DNA of 37,876 nt, taken from positions 1 to 37,876 of the forward strand of contig CALAJQ010000032.1 in the NCBI GenBank assembly GCA_937922785.1, written 5' to 3'. The notes beneath the pieces were generated by a model. That model was not told the origin of the DNA. It was given only the letters and a program-made list of their open reading frames with translations, and searched no databases. Both the position numbers and the translations under genes were made by a program. The stretch's first letter is position 1; the number at the start of each line of letters is the position of its first letter. This DNA is from an uncultured Acidimicrobiales bacterium. Lineage in GTDB: Bacteria > Actinomycetota > Acidimicrobiia > Acidimicrobiales > SZUA-35. Below are positions 1 to 8,673 of this stretch, one piece after another.

Positions 1-254
1 CGGTCTACATAGAACCCGCCCAAAGGAAGCGAGCCTATGAAGATGCCCGAGATCGCTTTCCAAAGTGGCCATCCGAGAGCGTTGAAGTGCTTTAGGACCA
101 TGCCCGCGAACACCAGGAACAAGATGCCGTGGACGGGCCCCATGATTGTGACCCCAAGCTCGGTTCCGCCGGTCCGTTTGACGACTGCCGCAACAATCAA
201 TACCAGATAAGAGACGGCCTCGATTACTGAAATTCGCCTCAGATTGGTTAGCAC
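1..254 (-). CDS. DUF3817 family integral membrane protein (partial, C-terminus beyond window)
   Basis: The minus strand reads open from the window edge back to a GTG at 254, which lies 18 nt after the stop of the upstream ligase gene. The translation has two hydrophobic helices and the segments RRISVIEAVSYLVL, GPVHGILFLVF and FIGSLPLGGFYVD. These match the DUF3817 (YdzA-like) family of small membrane proteins of about 90-110 residues, whose function is unknown. The upstream in-frame stop is at 278-276, so the GTG is the best start, though no clear ribosome site precedes it. It is probably co-transcribed with the ligase. The C-terminal end is missing because the window begins inside the gene. 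Confidence 0.75.
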   Translation of the reverse strand, partial: MLTNLRRISVIEAVSYLVLIVAAVVKRTGGTELGVTIMGPVHGILFLVFAGMVLKHFNALGWPLWKAISGIFIGSLPLGGFYVD

Positions 255-271
255 CCCAAAGAGGGTAACGC

Positions 272-1951
272 TCAGCTAGTGGCGGCGATCTTCTCGTCGC
301 GAATCTGACGCTTCAGGATCTTGCCAGCTGCGTTCCGAGGCATTGGAGAGTCAACGATTTCAATGATCCTAGGAATCTTGAAGCTGGCAACCGAGCCGGC
401 CAGGTGGGCCGAAACCTCCTCGGCGGAAAGAGTCTCCCCCGCCTTCACCATGATGGTGGCTGCAACTTCTTCGCCCAGTCGCTCATCGGGCAATCCATAA
501 ACCGCAGCCTCATGTACCGAAGGATGGGTGTAGATCGCGGCCTCAACTTCGGCGCAGTAGACATTTTCACCGCCTCGCAGAACCATGTCCTTAGCCCTGT
601 CTACAACGTATACAAAACCCTCCTCATCGATGCGGCCGATGTCACCTGTGCGCAGCCAGCCGTCGACAATGGTCTCAGCAGTTGCATCGGGGCGGTTCCA
701 GTAACCCGAAATCAGGTTCGGACCCTTGAACCAAAGTTCACCAAGTTCGCCTTGCGGTAGCACCGTGCCATCGGTATCGGTGGTTCGCATCTCAATAATC
801 GGCAGCGCCCGCCCGGTGCTAGTGGGGTGATTCACAAAATCGTCACCAGCGTTCTGCGGACCGTACGCGTTGGTCTCGGTCATGCCATAGCCCAGTCCTG
901 GCCGACCCTTTGGGAACGACTCGTCAATTCGCTTGACGAGTTCCGGAGGCATTGGTGCGCCACCGCCGCCTACTGACAGAAGGCTGGAGGTGTCACGGGA
1001 GGCGAAGCTTTCTGCTTCGATCATGTCGAAGCTCATGGTGGGTACGCCAACGAAGTTGGTGACTCGCTCGCGCTCAATTAGCTCGAGCGCCCGGTCTGGA
1101 TCCCAGCGATACATGATCACTACCCGAGCCCCGCCAAGGAACGAACCCAGCAGAACAGGCACAAGACCAGTTACGTGGAACAAAGGTACGGCCAGCACAA
1201 ATGCAGGCGTCGGAGCATCGTCGGCTGGTGCCTCGGTTGGTGGCTCCATTAGGCCGTGAACCGCGGCGCGGCCACCGAATGCCATCAGGGCCGACAGAAC
1301 GGCTCGATGAGTGGAGACAGCGCCCTTTGGCTGGCCAGTGGTACCTGAGGTGTACAGGATGGTGATGTTGTCGTCAGGACCGATCTCAACATCGGGCATA
1401 GTTGCGCCGTCGGTAAGTATCTCAGCTAGGGAGTGAACGCCTTCAGGCAGGTCGCCTTCTGGGCGAACGGCCACCATCTGTGCCTCAATTTTTGCATCGC
1501 CGAGCCGGTCAATGCGTTGGGTGTCTATGAATACAACGACTGCGCCCGAGTCTTCGATGCCAAAAACCAGCTCATCTCGTTCCCACCAGGCATTCAGGGG
1601 TACAGCAACGCCACCAACCGAGGTGATTGCAACAAACGCGCTAATCCACTCTGGATAGTTGCGCATCGCTAGGCAGACTCGGTCACCCTTTTTCACGCCC
1701 AGATCGTTCACCAGCATGTGCCCCACGCGGCCAGCATGAGCCAACAAGTCATTCATTGACCAGCGTTCATCCTCATAGACCAAGAACTCGCCATCGCCCC
1801 TTAACGAGGCCAGCTCGAACAGGGTTTTGATGTTCGGAGGCGTGCCTGCGAACGTCTTTGTGGTGATTCCATTGATTTCGGTTTCTGTGATTTCGAAAGG
1901 TGTTCCGGGGGAACACACGGCCGCAACCGCGTCAGTAAAGCTCATTGCCAT
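272..1951 (-). CDS. AMP-dependent acyl-CoA synthetase/ligase (long-chain fatty-acid-CoA ligase type)
   Basis: The 559-residue product is a complete ANL-superfamily adenylate-forming enzyme, expected to activate a carboxylic acid with ATP and then load it on CoA in the cytoplasm. Visible motifs are the ATP loop YTSGTTGQPKG (200-210), GYGMTET (354-360), the hinge region GWLRTGDIG (431-439), RGGENVYCAEVE (459-470) and the C-terminal catalytic lysine in AAGK (K544). Length is typical for the family. The acid specificity cannot be read from sequence; fatty or aromatic acids are both possible. It follows the GH1 gene by 36 nt on the same strand, but the function does not obviously belong to sugar uptake. 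Two ATG codons (1951 and 1945) could start it; neither has a strong ribosome site. Confidence 0.92.
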   Translation of the reverse strand: MAMSFTDAVAAVCSPGTPFEITETEINGITTKTFAGTPPNIKTLFELASLRGDGEFLVYEDERWSMNDLLAHAGRVGHMLVNDLGVKKGDRVCLAMRNYPEWISAFVAITSVGGVAVPLNAWWERDELVFGIEDSGAVVVFIDTQRIDRLGDAKIEAQMVAVRPEGDLPEGVHSLAEILTDGATMPDVEIGPDDNITILYTSGTTGQPKGAVSTHRAVLSALMAFGGRAAVHGLMEPPTEAPADDAPTPAFVLAVPLFHVTGLVPVLLGSFLGGARVVIMYRWDPDRALELIERERVTNFVGVPTMSFDMIEAESFASRDTSSLLSVGGGGAPMPPELVKRIDESFPKGRPGLGYGMTETNAYGPQNAGDDFVNHPTSTGRALPIIEMRTTDTDGTVLPQGELGELWFKGPNLISGYWNRPDATAETIVDGWLRTGDIGRIDEEGFVYVVDRAKDMVLRGGENVYCAEVEAAIYTHPSVHEAAVYGLPDERLGEEVAATIMVKAGETLSAEEVSAHLAGSVASFKIPRIIEIVDSPMPRNAAGKILKRQIRDEKIAATS

Positions 1952-1962
1952 GCAGAGATAGT

Positions 1963-1977
1963 TGCAGACGTTCTGCA
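1963..1977. promoter_or_regulatory. Short perfect inverted repeat upstream of the acyl-CoA ligase
   Basis: TGCAGA, a 3-nt spacer, then TCTGCA form a 15-bp perfect inverted repeat 11 nt upstream of the ligase ATG, in the 36-nt gap after the GH1 gene. It could be an operator, or a hairpin over the translation start. Its function is inferred only from position and symmetry. Confidence 0.3.
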
Positions 1978-1987
1978 GTTCGCAAAA

Positions 1988-3316
1988 TTAGCTATCGGAA
2001 GCCATCATTTGCTGGAACCAAAGCGCGCTGGCCTTGGGGACTCGGGCAAGCGTTTCGTAGTTGACCCGGACGATTCCGAACCGCTTCAGGTATCCCTCAG
2101 CCCACTCGAAGTTGTCCAGCAATGACCAGGCAAAATAGCCTCTAACCGGCACTCCGTTGTCTTGAGCCGCCTTCACCTGCGCTAAATGCGCCCGGTAGTA
2201 GGCAATGCGGTCTTGATCGTCAACAAAATCTGCATCGTCGGCGACGTCAGCAAGTGCGCAACCGTTCTCAGTTACATAGATCTCGGCAAAACCATGTTCT
2301 CTGTGGAGTCGTTCCAGCGTTTCCCTGATGCCTTCGGGGTAGATCTCCCATCCCATGTCAGTTACTGGCAGTCGAGGCTCTACGGGGCTCTCGTCGCCCT
2401 GGATCAGCTGGCGGGTGTAGTAGTTAACGCCAAGGAAGTCGATGGGAGCTGCGATGATCTCAAGATCGCCGTCAAGAACTTCGCTCTGATCCCATCCCAG
2501 AGCTGTGGCCGTGTCTTGGGGGTACCCCTTGCCTGCAATTGGTTCTACAAACCAGCGGTTGTCCCAGCCGTCTGTCACCAGCGCCTGAGCGACATCTTCA
2601 ACGGAGTCGGTGGCTGGTTTGACTGGGGTGAAGTTCAGAACAATTCCGGCCGCTGCATTCGGGGCCAGGTCACGAATCACACCCATAGCGAGGCCGTGGG
2701 CAACAAGCAGGTGATGGGCCGCCTTGAACCCTGCACTTGCCGAACTGATTCCGGGCGCGTGATACCCACTCTTGTAACCGTGGCTGGCCGATACCCACGG
2801 CTCATTCAGTGTGGCCCAGGATGCAACTCGATCTCCGAGGCGACCAACAACGGCCCGGGTGTATTCAACGAAAGCAAAGGCCGTGTCACGGTTTTGCCAG
2901 CCGCCAACGTCTTCCAGGACCTGAGGCAGGTCCCAGTGGTAAAGCGTGGCATAGGGCGCTATTCCAGCCGCTAGAAGTTCGTCCACCAAGCGGTCATAGA
3001 AGTCAAGCCCAATCTCGTTGACAGACCCTGTGCCACCAGGGATAACTCGTGGCCAGGCAATAGAGAATCGGTATGCGTCAAACCCCAGCTCTTTCAGCAT
3101 TGCTACGTCTTGAGGCATCCGCTCATAGTGACCGCACGCCACCGAACCATCGCTGCCGTCGGCAATGTTGCCAGAGATAGAACAGAACCGATCCCAGATG
3201 CTCTCGCCCCTGCCATCGGCGGTGTTGGAACCTTCAATTTGGAACGAAGCTGTAGCGGCGCCCCAAACGAAGTCCGCATCAAACACAGCGGAGCCAAACA
3301 AGTCTTGGTTGTTCAC
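1988..3316 (-). CDS. Glycoside hydrolase family 1 beta-glucosidase-like enzyme
   Basis: From the GTG at 3316 the product has 442 residues, the usual GH1 length. It shows the N-terminal FVWGAATASFQIEG signature (16-29), YRFSIAWPR (82-90), the acid/base motif TLNEPW (E172), NYYTR (299-302) and the nucleophile motif YVTENGC (E350). It should hydrolyse beta-linked glycosides by retaining catalysis. No signal peptide is seen, so it acts in the cytoplasm on imported sugars. The start is chosen because AAGGGA stands 7 nt before the GTG and the family match begins there; the open frame continues further upstream only as an overlap with the permease gene. It is the last gene of the transporter operon, 4 nt after the MalG-type permease, implying that the importer brings in its substrate. 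Confidence 0.92.
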   Translation of the reverse strand: MNNQDLFGSAVFDADFVWGAATASFQIEGSNTADGRGESIWDRFCSISGNIADGSDGSVACGHYERMPQDVAMLKELGFDAYRFSIAWPRVIPGGTGSVNEIGLDFYDRLVDELLAAGIAPYATLYHWDLPQVLEDVGGWQNRDTAFAFVEYTRAVVGRLGDRVASWATLNEPWVSASHGYKSGYHAPGISSASAGFKAAHHLLVAHGLAMGVIRDLAPNAAAGIVLNFTPVKPATDSVEDVAQALVTDGWDNRWFVEPIAGKGYPQDTATALGWDQSEVLDGDLEIIAAPIDFLGVNYYTRQLIQGDESPVEPRLPVTDMGWEIYPEGIRETLERLHREHGFAEIYVTENGCALADVADDADFVDDQDRIAYYRAHLAQVKAAQDNGVPVRGYFAWSLLDNFEWAEGYLKRFGIVRVNYETLARVPKASALWFQQMMASDS

Positions 3317-3320
3317 GTTG

Positions 3321-4232
3321 CTATCCCTTAACAGAACCGGCCAACAAGCCTCTAACGAAGAAGCGTTGTAGCAAGAAAAAGACCATGAGCGGTACTGCTG
3401 CTTGGACGAACGCACCAGCTGACAGCAAGTGTTCTCGCGCACCGAATTGGCCAGCCATGGACGCAATCTTGATGGTTGCCGGATGGTTTGCACCATTGGC
3501 ACCGATCATCGTTAACGCGATGAGATAGTCGTTCCAAGTCCAAAGGAACTGGAAGATGGCAAACGCCGCCAGAACTGGTATGGACAGTGGCACAACCAGC
3601 TTCCAGAAGATGGTGAAGTGATCGGCACCGTCGATTCTGGCCGATTCAAAAAGGTCCTTCGGAAGCTGACTGATGTAGTTGTGTAACAGGAAGATGGCAA
3701 ACGGCATCGCAAAGGCGGTGTGTGTTAACCAAACTGCGGTTGTTGTGCCGGCCAAGCTCATGTCAGGAATGATTGTGATGGTCTTCTCTAACCACGGAAT
3801 GGTGAAGTGTGCACCTCCGGAGTAGGTCTGGAGCAGTGGAATCAGTGCTACCTGGCTGGGGATCGCCAGCAACGAGACCGTGGCGATAAACAATCCCTTG
3901 CGGAATCTGAAGTCCATCCAAGCAAATCCGTATGCGGCAAAGGCCGCTATCGCGATGGGGATGATCGTCGCCGGGACGGCAATGGCGAAGGAGTTAACCA
4001 AGCCTTGCTTTAATCCGCCGGCACTGGTGGAGGCCAGCACGTCGGAGTAGTTGCCCAATCCGAGCGCAGCGTCGTCTTCTGGGAATGCCCACCAACCACG
4101 AGCTGTCTGAGCGTTCTTACTTCGGAACGAGTTCACAAACAGACTGAAGGTCGGGAGCGTCCAGATGACGACGAACACCCACAGCAAGCCGGTGGGGATT
4201 CCCTGCAAGAATTTGTAGAGACGAGCGGTCAT
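3321..4232 (-). CDS. ABC sugar transporter permease, MalG type (CUT1 family)
   Basis: A 303-residue inner-membrane permease with about six hydrophobic helices. The cytoplasmic EAA loop that docks to the ATPase is ESARIDGADHFTIFWK (196-211), followed by PLSIP. This is the standard MalG arrangement of the carbohydrate uptake transporter 1 family. The start ATG at 4232 overlaps the stop of the upstream MalF-type gene by ATGA, which indicates translational coupling and a heterodimeric permease. It works with the lipoprotein binding protein encoded at 7264-8673. No ATP-binding subunit is encoded in this operon. Actinobacteria often use a shared MsiK-type ATPase for such importers, and that is the probable solution here (inference). 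Confidence 0.93.
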   Translation of the reverse strand: MTARLYKFLQGIPTGLLWVFVVIWTLPTFSLFVNSFRSKNAQTARGWWAFPEDDAALGLGNYSDVLASTSAGGLKQGLVNSFAIAVPATIIPIAIAAFAAYGFAWMDFRFRKGLFIATVSLLAIPSQVALIPLLQTYSGGAHFTIPWLEKTITIIPDMSLAGTTTAVWLTHTAFAMPFAIFLLHNYISQLPKDLFESARIDGADHFTIFWKLVVPLSIPVLAAFAIFQFLWTWNDYLIALTMIGANGANHPATIKIASMAGQFGAREHLLSAGAFVQAAVPLMVFFLLQRFFVRGLLAGSVKG

Positions 4233-7159
4233 GCTGCCAACCCCTTTTGCATGGTCCGGATGTTGTAGTACATGACGGGCACCACAGATAGGAACAGCAC
4301 AATTGCTAACGCCGAGCCCAAGCCGATGTCACGCTCAGTAAAGGCCCGTTGCCACATTTCGTTAGCAACCACCTGAGTGTCGAAGTTGCCGTTTGTCATG
4401 ACCTTTACGATGTCGAACACTTTCATGACCAACACGATGAGGGTGGTGACGATCACTCCGACAGTAGGAGCGATAGTTGGAAGGATGATCTTCCAGAAGA
4501 TCTGACTTTCGGTGGCCCCGTCAACTCGTGACGCCTCTATGAACTCTGACGGGACGGCCTTGATGGCCGCGGAGAAGATGACCATCGCAAAGCCGGTCTG
4601 AATCCAGATGAGCACGATCATCAGCCACAGGTTGTTGAAAGGCTGAGACTGAGTCAGGAACAAGATGATTGGCTCGAGCCGCTTTCCGTCGCCTGTTTCA
4701 CCTGCGATACCGCCAATGCCATCTCCGATTGTGAACCGGTACATGACAAACACCAGCAGAATGCCGATGAAAATCGAACTGCCCATGACACCTTTGGCCT
4801 TGGCCACATAGGCGTGGACAAATAGCGTCAGCGCTCCCAGGAGGAGGACGGTCAGGATTGCGATGGACACCTTGAAGCCGGTCCCGGTGGTCGTGCTGTA
4901 CTGGCCGAGCTCCACCCAAAGCGCATTAAAGACGCCGGTCTGAGTCTTGGTGACGGGGCGGGCAATATAAAGGAAACGCCAAATAATGCCCGCGCCGATA
5001 AACGAGATCGCTAGCGGCATGAAGATGAATGACTTCGCCACGTTCTCATGCTTTGCCCGGTCAGCAAGCACTGCAACCGCAAGGCCCAAACCAGTTGCGC
5101 CCAGCGTCACGGTAAACACCCACCAGGCGTTGTTGATCACCGTGCCTCGCAGCGTCGAGAAGATTGCAAAGGCAAAGAAGAACACTCCAAGGGAGAACGA
5201 CGTGATCATTCCACCGTCCATATCGATGCCGATCTTTGGCACCGAGACCCCGCTAGAGATCAATTTGGGGATTGCTAGAAGACCCGCCCCAACCACAGTC
5301 AATAAAATGATGGCCAGCCAATTTCCACCTTGAGCAAGGTCAAGGTTGGCGAGGCTTTCTTCACCAGCCAGCGGTGCGGTCTGTCGGCCGAGCACATACT
5401 CAAGAAGCGCAGCCAGAAGGGCCAGTACACCGACTGTCTGGAGAATTGTCCCGCCCCAGGTGATGCTGTTGCCCGTCTTGCGGCTTCGGAAGAACCCGCC
5501 AATAAGGGCAATTGCAAACAAGACCGCAGCGATCTGGAACAGTCGACTACCGAATAGATCCAGCCTTCCTGTGTAATCGAAACTGGTCGAGTCGGTGAAT
5601 ACCGTCCGGTAGTTGCCTAGTCCGATGTACTCGGTGGTCTGGCGCTCAAACAACGAAAGATAGATGGTCCGAACTAGCGGAATCACTAAACCAAGGGAGA
5701 TGAAGCTCAGGGCTGGCCCCAAGAACACAACGGACCTGGACTTCTGCTCGAACCGCTCCTTGCCAACCACATCTAGGTATGGCTTGGCTCCGTAGCGCAA
5801 TCCAGCGAGCGCTCCAGCAACCCCTGTGGAGAGGAACGTTTCTATTTCGGGGCCGCCACCAAGGTTAGAGAAGCCGAAGGTTCCAATTAGCCAACCAACC
5901 AACGCACCGGTAGCGCCACCGCTAACAACGTTGCGCCCTCGCAACTGAGCAAGTGCGACGCCGGCCGCTCCAAGGATTAGGGGCGAAGCAATTAGCGGAA
6001 CTGTTTCAAGCCGTGGTTGGTAGATCGTCTTGAGCAGGCCACCGACAACTAGGCCAATGACGAGGCCGCCGCCGACTCCGATAATTGCTTTGGTTTGCGC
6101 ATCGGACGCCTTGCTTAGGGCATATCCAACGAGTCCAAAGATGATGGCTCCGAGGGTGGCCATCCAGATCACTCGTATTGAAGTGTCCACTGGAATGCGA
6201 TCTGCGAACATAACGCCCCAGACCGCACCAAGCACTCCGAAAACAGCGATACCGATTCCTCGATTGTTTCCCCCACCTTCGCGGATGTTGCGGGCCATGA
6301 AGTCATAGATCCAACCCAGCACAAGGCCTATGAGTGTTGAAAAGATCAGCAAAGTCCAACGGCCACGGTTGACCAACTCGTGGAGCTCTGTGGCCACGGT
6401 TTCACGCGGGCCAACGATCTGAATCAGTCGGTTGCCGTCAAGTACCCCGAACACGACAAATCCGAGAGCCGCCCCGGTAAGTGCTGAGAAAGCCTCCCAG
6501 CCTTTCGATGAGTGATTGAGCAGCAAGTTCGTTGTGACAAACAACAGACAGCTGGCTCCAACAGCCAACACAACGGCCCAAATGGTGCTGGCAATCGATC
6601 CCATCTCGGCGCTGCCAAGGATCCGACCCATTCGGTCAAACGCTTGAAGCCAATCGACGAGGCCAACAAACGTGGCCACCGCTCCGACCAGCGGAACAAT
6701 CCGTCGCCCGTCTTCAGGCAGTGCCGGGGAAGCCATAACTGCAAGGCCCACACATCCCAACAAGATCAAGACCATAAAGCCGACAAGCTTCGTGGGTCCG
6801 CCCGCAATGAACCCAGCCACCACCAGAGCAAGACTTGCTGCGATTCCGAACGCAAACGTCATGGCGTTTGAGGTGAGCAGTTTTCGGGCCCCGAAGTACA
6901 CCGCAACTCCGGCAGCTGCTCCTGCGATGACTGCTACCAGAAAGGTAAGTGGCTCTCTAGTAGAGGACCCAAAGGTCTCTGGATCAATCAGAAACCAAAC
7001 AACAAACAGGCCCGCAAACATAGACAGAAGTGGGGGCGCGGCGAGAGACAGCGAAAAGCGGTCGTAAAGTTTCTCTAGCCCTATTTTGATAAGAACGGCA
7101 ACCGCAGCTGCCGAGGCAAATAGCAGCAGCCAAGTAAGACCCGTCTCTATGACGTCCAC
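4229..7159 (-). CDS. Greatly enlarged MalF-type ABC sugar permease (976 aa)
   Basis: This is the second permease of the sugar importer. The C-terminal part is clearly MalF-like, with the EAA loop EASRVDGATESQIFWK starting at residue 875 and the family's FL.PA..F..L...PL.RTIYLSLF and IGLGNYRTVF segments around 480-520. MalF-type proteins usually have 290-510 residues; this one has about 470 extra residues at the N-terminus, almost all hydrophobic helices separated by short loops. Further helices are inserted between the first MalF helix and the rest of the core. The frame is open throughout, so this is not a sequencing artefact of two genes. The GTG start at 7159 has AGGGAG 6 nt upstream. What the additional membrane region does is unknown; it may be a fused membrane module or a duplicated helical bundle. 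Confidence 0.9.
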   Translation of the reverse strand: MDVIETGLTWLLLFASAAAVAVLIKIGLEKLYDRFSLSLAAPPLLSMFAGLFVVWFLIDPETFGSSTREPLTFLVAVIAGAAAGVAVYFGARKLLTSNAMTFAFGIAASLALVVAGFIAGGPTKLVGFMVLILLGCVGLAVMASPALPEDGRRIVPLVGAVATFVGLVDWLQAFDRMGRILGSAEMGSIASTIWAVVLAVGASCLLFVTTNLLLNHSSKGWEAFSALTGAALGFVVFGVLDGNRLIQIVGPRETVATELHELVNRGRWTLLIFSTLIGLVLGWIYDFMARNIREGGGNNRGIGIAVFGVLGAVWGVMFADRIPVDTSIRVIWMATLGAIIFGLVGYALSKASDAQTKAIIGVGGGLVIGLVVGGLLKTIYQPRLETVPLIASPLILGAAGVALAQLRGRNVVSGGATGALVGWLIGTFGFSNLGGGPEIETFLSTGVAGALAGLRYGAKPYLDVVGKERFEQKSRSVVFLGPALSFISLGLVIPLVRTIYLSLFERQTTEYIGLGNYRTVFTDSTSFDYTGRLDLFGSRLFQIAAVLFAIALIGGFFRSRKTGNSITWGGTILQTVGVLALLAALLEYVLGRQTAPLAGEESLANLDLAQGGNWLAIILLTVVGAGLLAIPKLISSGVSVPKIGIDMDGGMITSFSLGVFFFAFAIFSTLRGTVINNAWWVFTVTLGATGLGLAVAVLADRAKHENVAKSFIFMPLAISFIGAGIIWRFLYIARPVTKTQTGVFNALWVELGQYSTTTGTGFKVSIAILTVLLLGALTLFVHAYVAKAKGVMGSSIFIGILLVFVMYRFTIGDGIGGIAGETGDGKRLEPIILFLTQSQPFNNLWLMIVLIWIQTGFAMVIFSAAIKAVPSEFIEASRVDGATESQIFWKIILPTIAPTVGVIVTTLIVLVMKVFDIVKVMTNGNFDTQVVANEMWQRAFTERDIGLGSALAIVLFLSVVPVMYYNIRTMQKGLAA

Positions 7160-7171
7160 GTGCTCTCCCTT

Positions 7172-7185
7172 GTGGTCCGGACCAC
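7172..7185. promoter_or_regulatory. 14-bp perfect palindrome before the MalF-type gene
   Basis: GTGGTCCGGACCAC is a perfect palindrome ending a few bases before the ribosome site of the large permease gene. It could be an operator within the operon, a binding site for an internal promoter, or part of the mRNA fold that sets translation of the permease. No regulator gene is visible in the window to pair with it. Confidence 0.35.
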
Positions 7186-7199
7186 GATCTTAGATACAC

Positions 7200-7235
7200 A
7201 AAGGGCGTCGACGCAATACTGCGCCGACGCCCTTT
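7200..7235 (-). terminator. Intercistronic hairpin after the solute-binding protein gene
   Basis: Two 15-nt arms beginning AAAGGGCGTCG and ending CGACGCCCTTT, with one mismatch and a 6-nt loop, form a strong GC-rich stem between the binding-protein stop and the MalF-type start. On the minus strand it is followed by TTTGTGT, an imperfect U tract, so a partial terminator or an RNA-stabilising stem is likely. This position is typical in importer operons where the binding protein must be made in excess over the permeases. Read on the plus strand, the U tract is better, but no plus-strand gene ends here. Confidence 0.6.
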
Positions 7236-7263
7236 TTCAAACGATTAGTTTGAAGTTGTTAGC

Positions 7264-8673
7264 CTATGAAGGCCAGCTTGCCTCAATGTTGTCAGCAGCT
7301 TCCTTGGCAGTGATGTCACCGTTTACTGCAGCGGTTCCTTCAGTCCAGAAAGTGCCGGCACCAACGTCGGCTGGCATTAGGTCAGAAGCGTCGAAGCGGA
7401 AGGTCGTGGCGTTAGCCAAGATGTCCAGGAACGACAGTTCTAGTGGGGTGTACAGACCAAGGTCTACGCCCTGAGCAGCAGATAGGAAGCCTGAAAGGCC
7501 GCCACCCTTGATTTCGGCCTGAGCGGCCTGACGAGCGTTGGCGTATTCAACCGAGCCCATGTACTCAACAACTGCCCAAACCTCTGGACGATCGTCGTGA
7601 GCTACTGCCAATGTGCCGGCACCAAGAACTGGTCGGCCATCGTCAGCTGGGAAGTAGAACACATCAACTGCGTCTTCAGAACCATCAGCGAATGCAGTTC
7701 CATCAGGGATACGTGAGGCAAAGAATGACGCCTGACGGTGCATGAAGCACTCGCCGTCAACTAGGGCCTGGCCGTTGTCACCGAATGGAGTAGTAGCAAT
7801 TGAGCCGCCTGGGGCAAATACTGCCTCTGGTGACCACAAATCGATAACTGCCTGCATCTGGTCAACGATCTGAGGATCGTTGAATGGAATCTCGTGGTTT
7901 ACCCACTGGTCATAGACGTCGCCGCCCAAGTTACGAAGAACCATTTCTTCGACCCAGTCGGTGTAGGTCCAGCCGGTAGCTGGGCCTGACTCGATACCAA
8001 CACATAGTGCCTTGTCGCCGTTAGCAACCATTTCGGCTACCAGTTCGGTGAACTCGGTGAAAGTTCCAGGTACTTCATAACCTGCAGCTGCGAACTTGGC
8101 TGGCTGGTACCAAACAAGTGACTTGACGTCAGCCTTAACAGGCATGCCGTACTGGTCACCGTCAACGTTACCGAAGGCCAAGAATGCTTCGCCCCATGCG
8201 GTCGCGCCAACAACGTCGTCAGGTACCTGAGCTAGGAAACCCTCACGTGCGAAGTCAGCAACCTTGCCAGGCTGTGGGTAGATGCCGATGTCTGGAGCGT
8301 TGCCGCCAGCAATCTGTGCGTTGATCTGGTCAGAGAAATCGGTTGCGCCGGTGAAGGTCACGTTGATTCCAGTTTCAGCTGCGAAGTCTGCAAATACTGC
8401 AGAGATTGCGTCAGCTTCCTGATCGGTTTCTGAACCAAAGACAGTTACTGAGGTGCCGGAGAGATCTTCCATCTCATCTTCCATGGCTTCAGTTGTCTCG
8501 GCTGCTTCGCCGTCGTCTTCATCTTCCATTGCCTCTGTAGTTTCAGAGGTGTCGTCTTCCATTGCTTCAGTAGTTGGCGTCTCGTCGCTTCCAGTTTCGT
8601 CACCGGAGCATGATGCTGCTACCAGTGCCAAAGCCAGAAGGGCCATCAGCCACTTCAAACTTGCTTTCTTCAT
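7264..8673 (-). CDS. Extracellular sugar-binding lipoprotein of the ABC importer (AglE-like)
   Basis: The 469-residue product starts at the ATG at 8673, preceded by AAGGGA. A lipoprotein signal (MKKASLKWLMALLALALVAA) ends at lipobox cysteine C22. Residues 24-70 form a very acidic linker with the heptad TTEAMED repeated at 34-40, 45-51 and 60-66. The remainder is a family-1 type periplasmic-binding fold with segments such as TDWVEEMVLRNLGGDVYDQW that resemble alpha-glucoside binding proteins (AglE group). It should be anchored on the outside of the membrane and deliver a sugar or glycoside to the two permeases. Codon choice here looks different from the neighbours (more GCT, CCA and GTT), which fits high expression. 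The ligand is not determined; the divergent desulfonation genes suggest a sulfosugar or its glycoside. Confidence 0.9.
   Translation of the reverse strand: MKKASLKWLMALLALALVAASCSGDETGSDETPTTEAMEDDTSETTEAMEDEDDGEAAETTEAMEDEMEDLSGTSVTVFGSETDQEADAISAVFADFAAETGINVTFTGATDFSDQINAQIAGGNAPDIGIYPQPGKVADFAREGFLAQVPDDVVGATAWGEAFLAFGNVDGDQYGMPVKADVKSLVWYQPAKFAAAGYEVPGTFTEFTELVAEMVANGDKALCVGIESGPATGWTYTDWVEEMVLRNLGGDVYDQWVNHEIPFNDPQIVDQMQAVIDLWSPEAVFAPGGSIATTPFGDNGQALVDGECFMHRQASFFASRIPDGTAFADGSEDAVDVFYFPADDGRPVLGAGTLAVAHDDRPEVWAVVEYMGSVEYANARQAAQAEIKGGGLSGFLSAAQGVDLGLYTPLELSFLDILANATTFRFDASDLMPADVGAGTFWTEGTAAVNGDITAKEAADNIEASWPS

Noticed and set aside
2186-2974. Long open frame of 262 codons antisense to the GH1 gene
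   Set aside because: It is a shadow of the GH1 coding strand; no motif or ribosome site supports it.
3317-3502. Upstream extension of the GH1 reading frame (62 more residues)
   Set aside because: It overlaps the permease gene in another frame, has no similarity to GH1 proteins, and a good ribosome site precedes the GTG at 3316.
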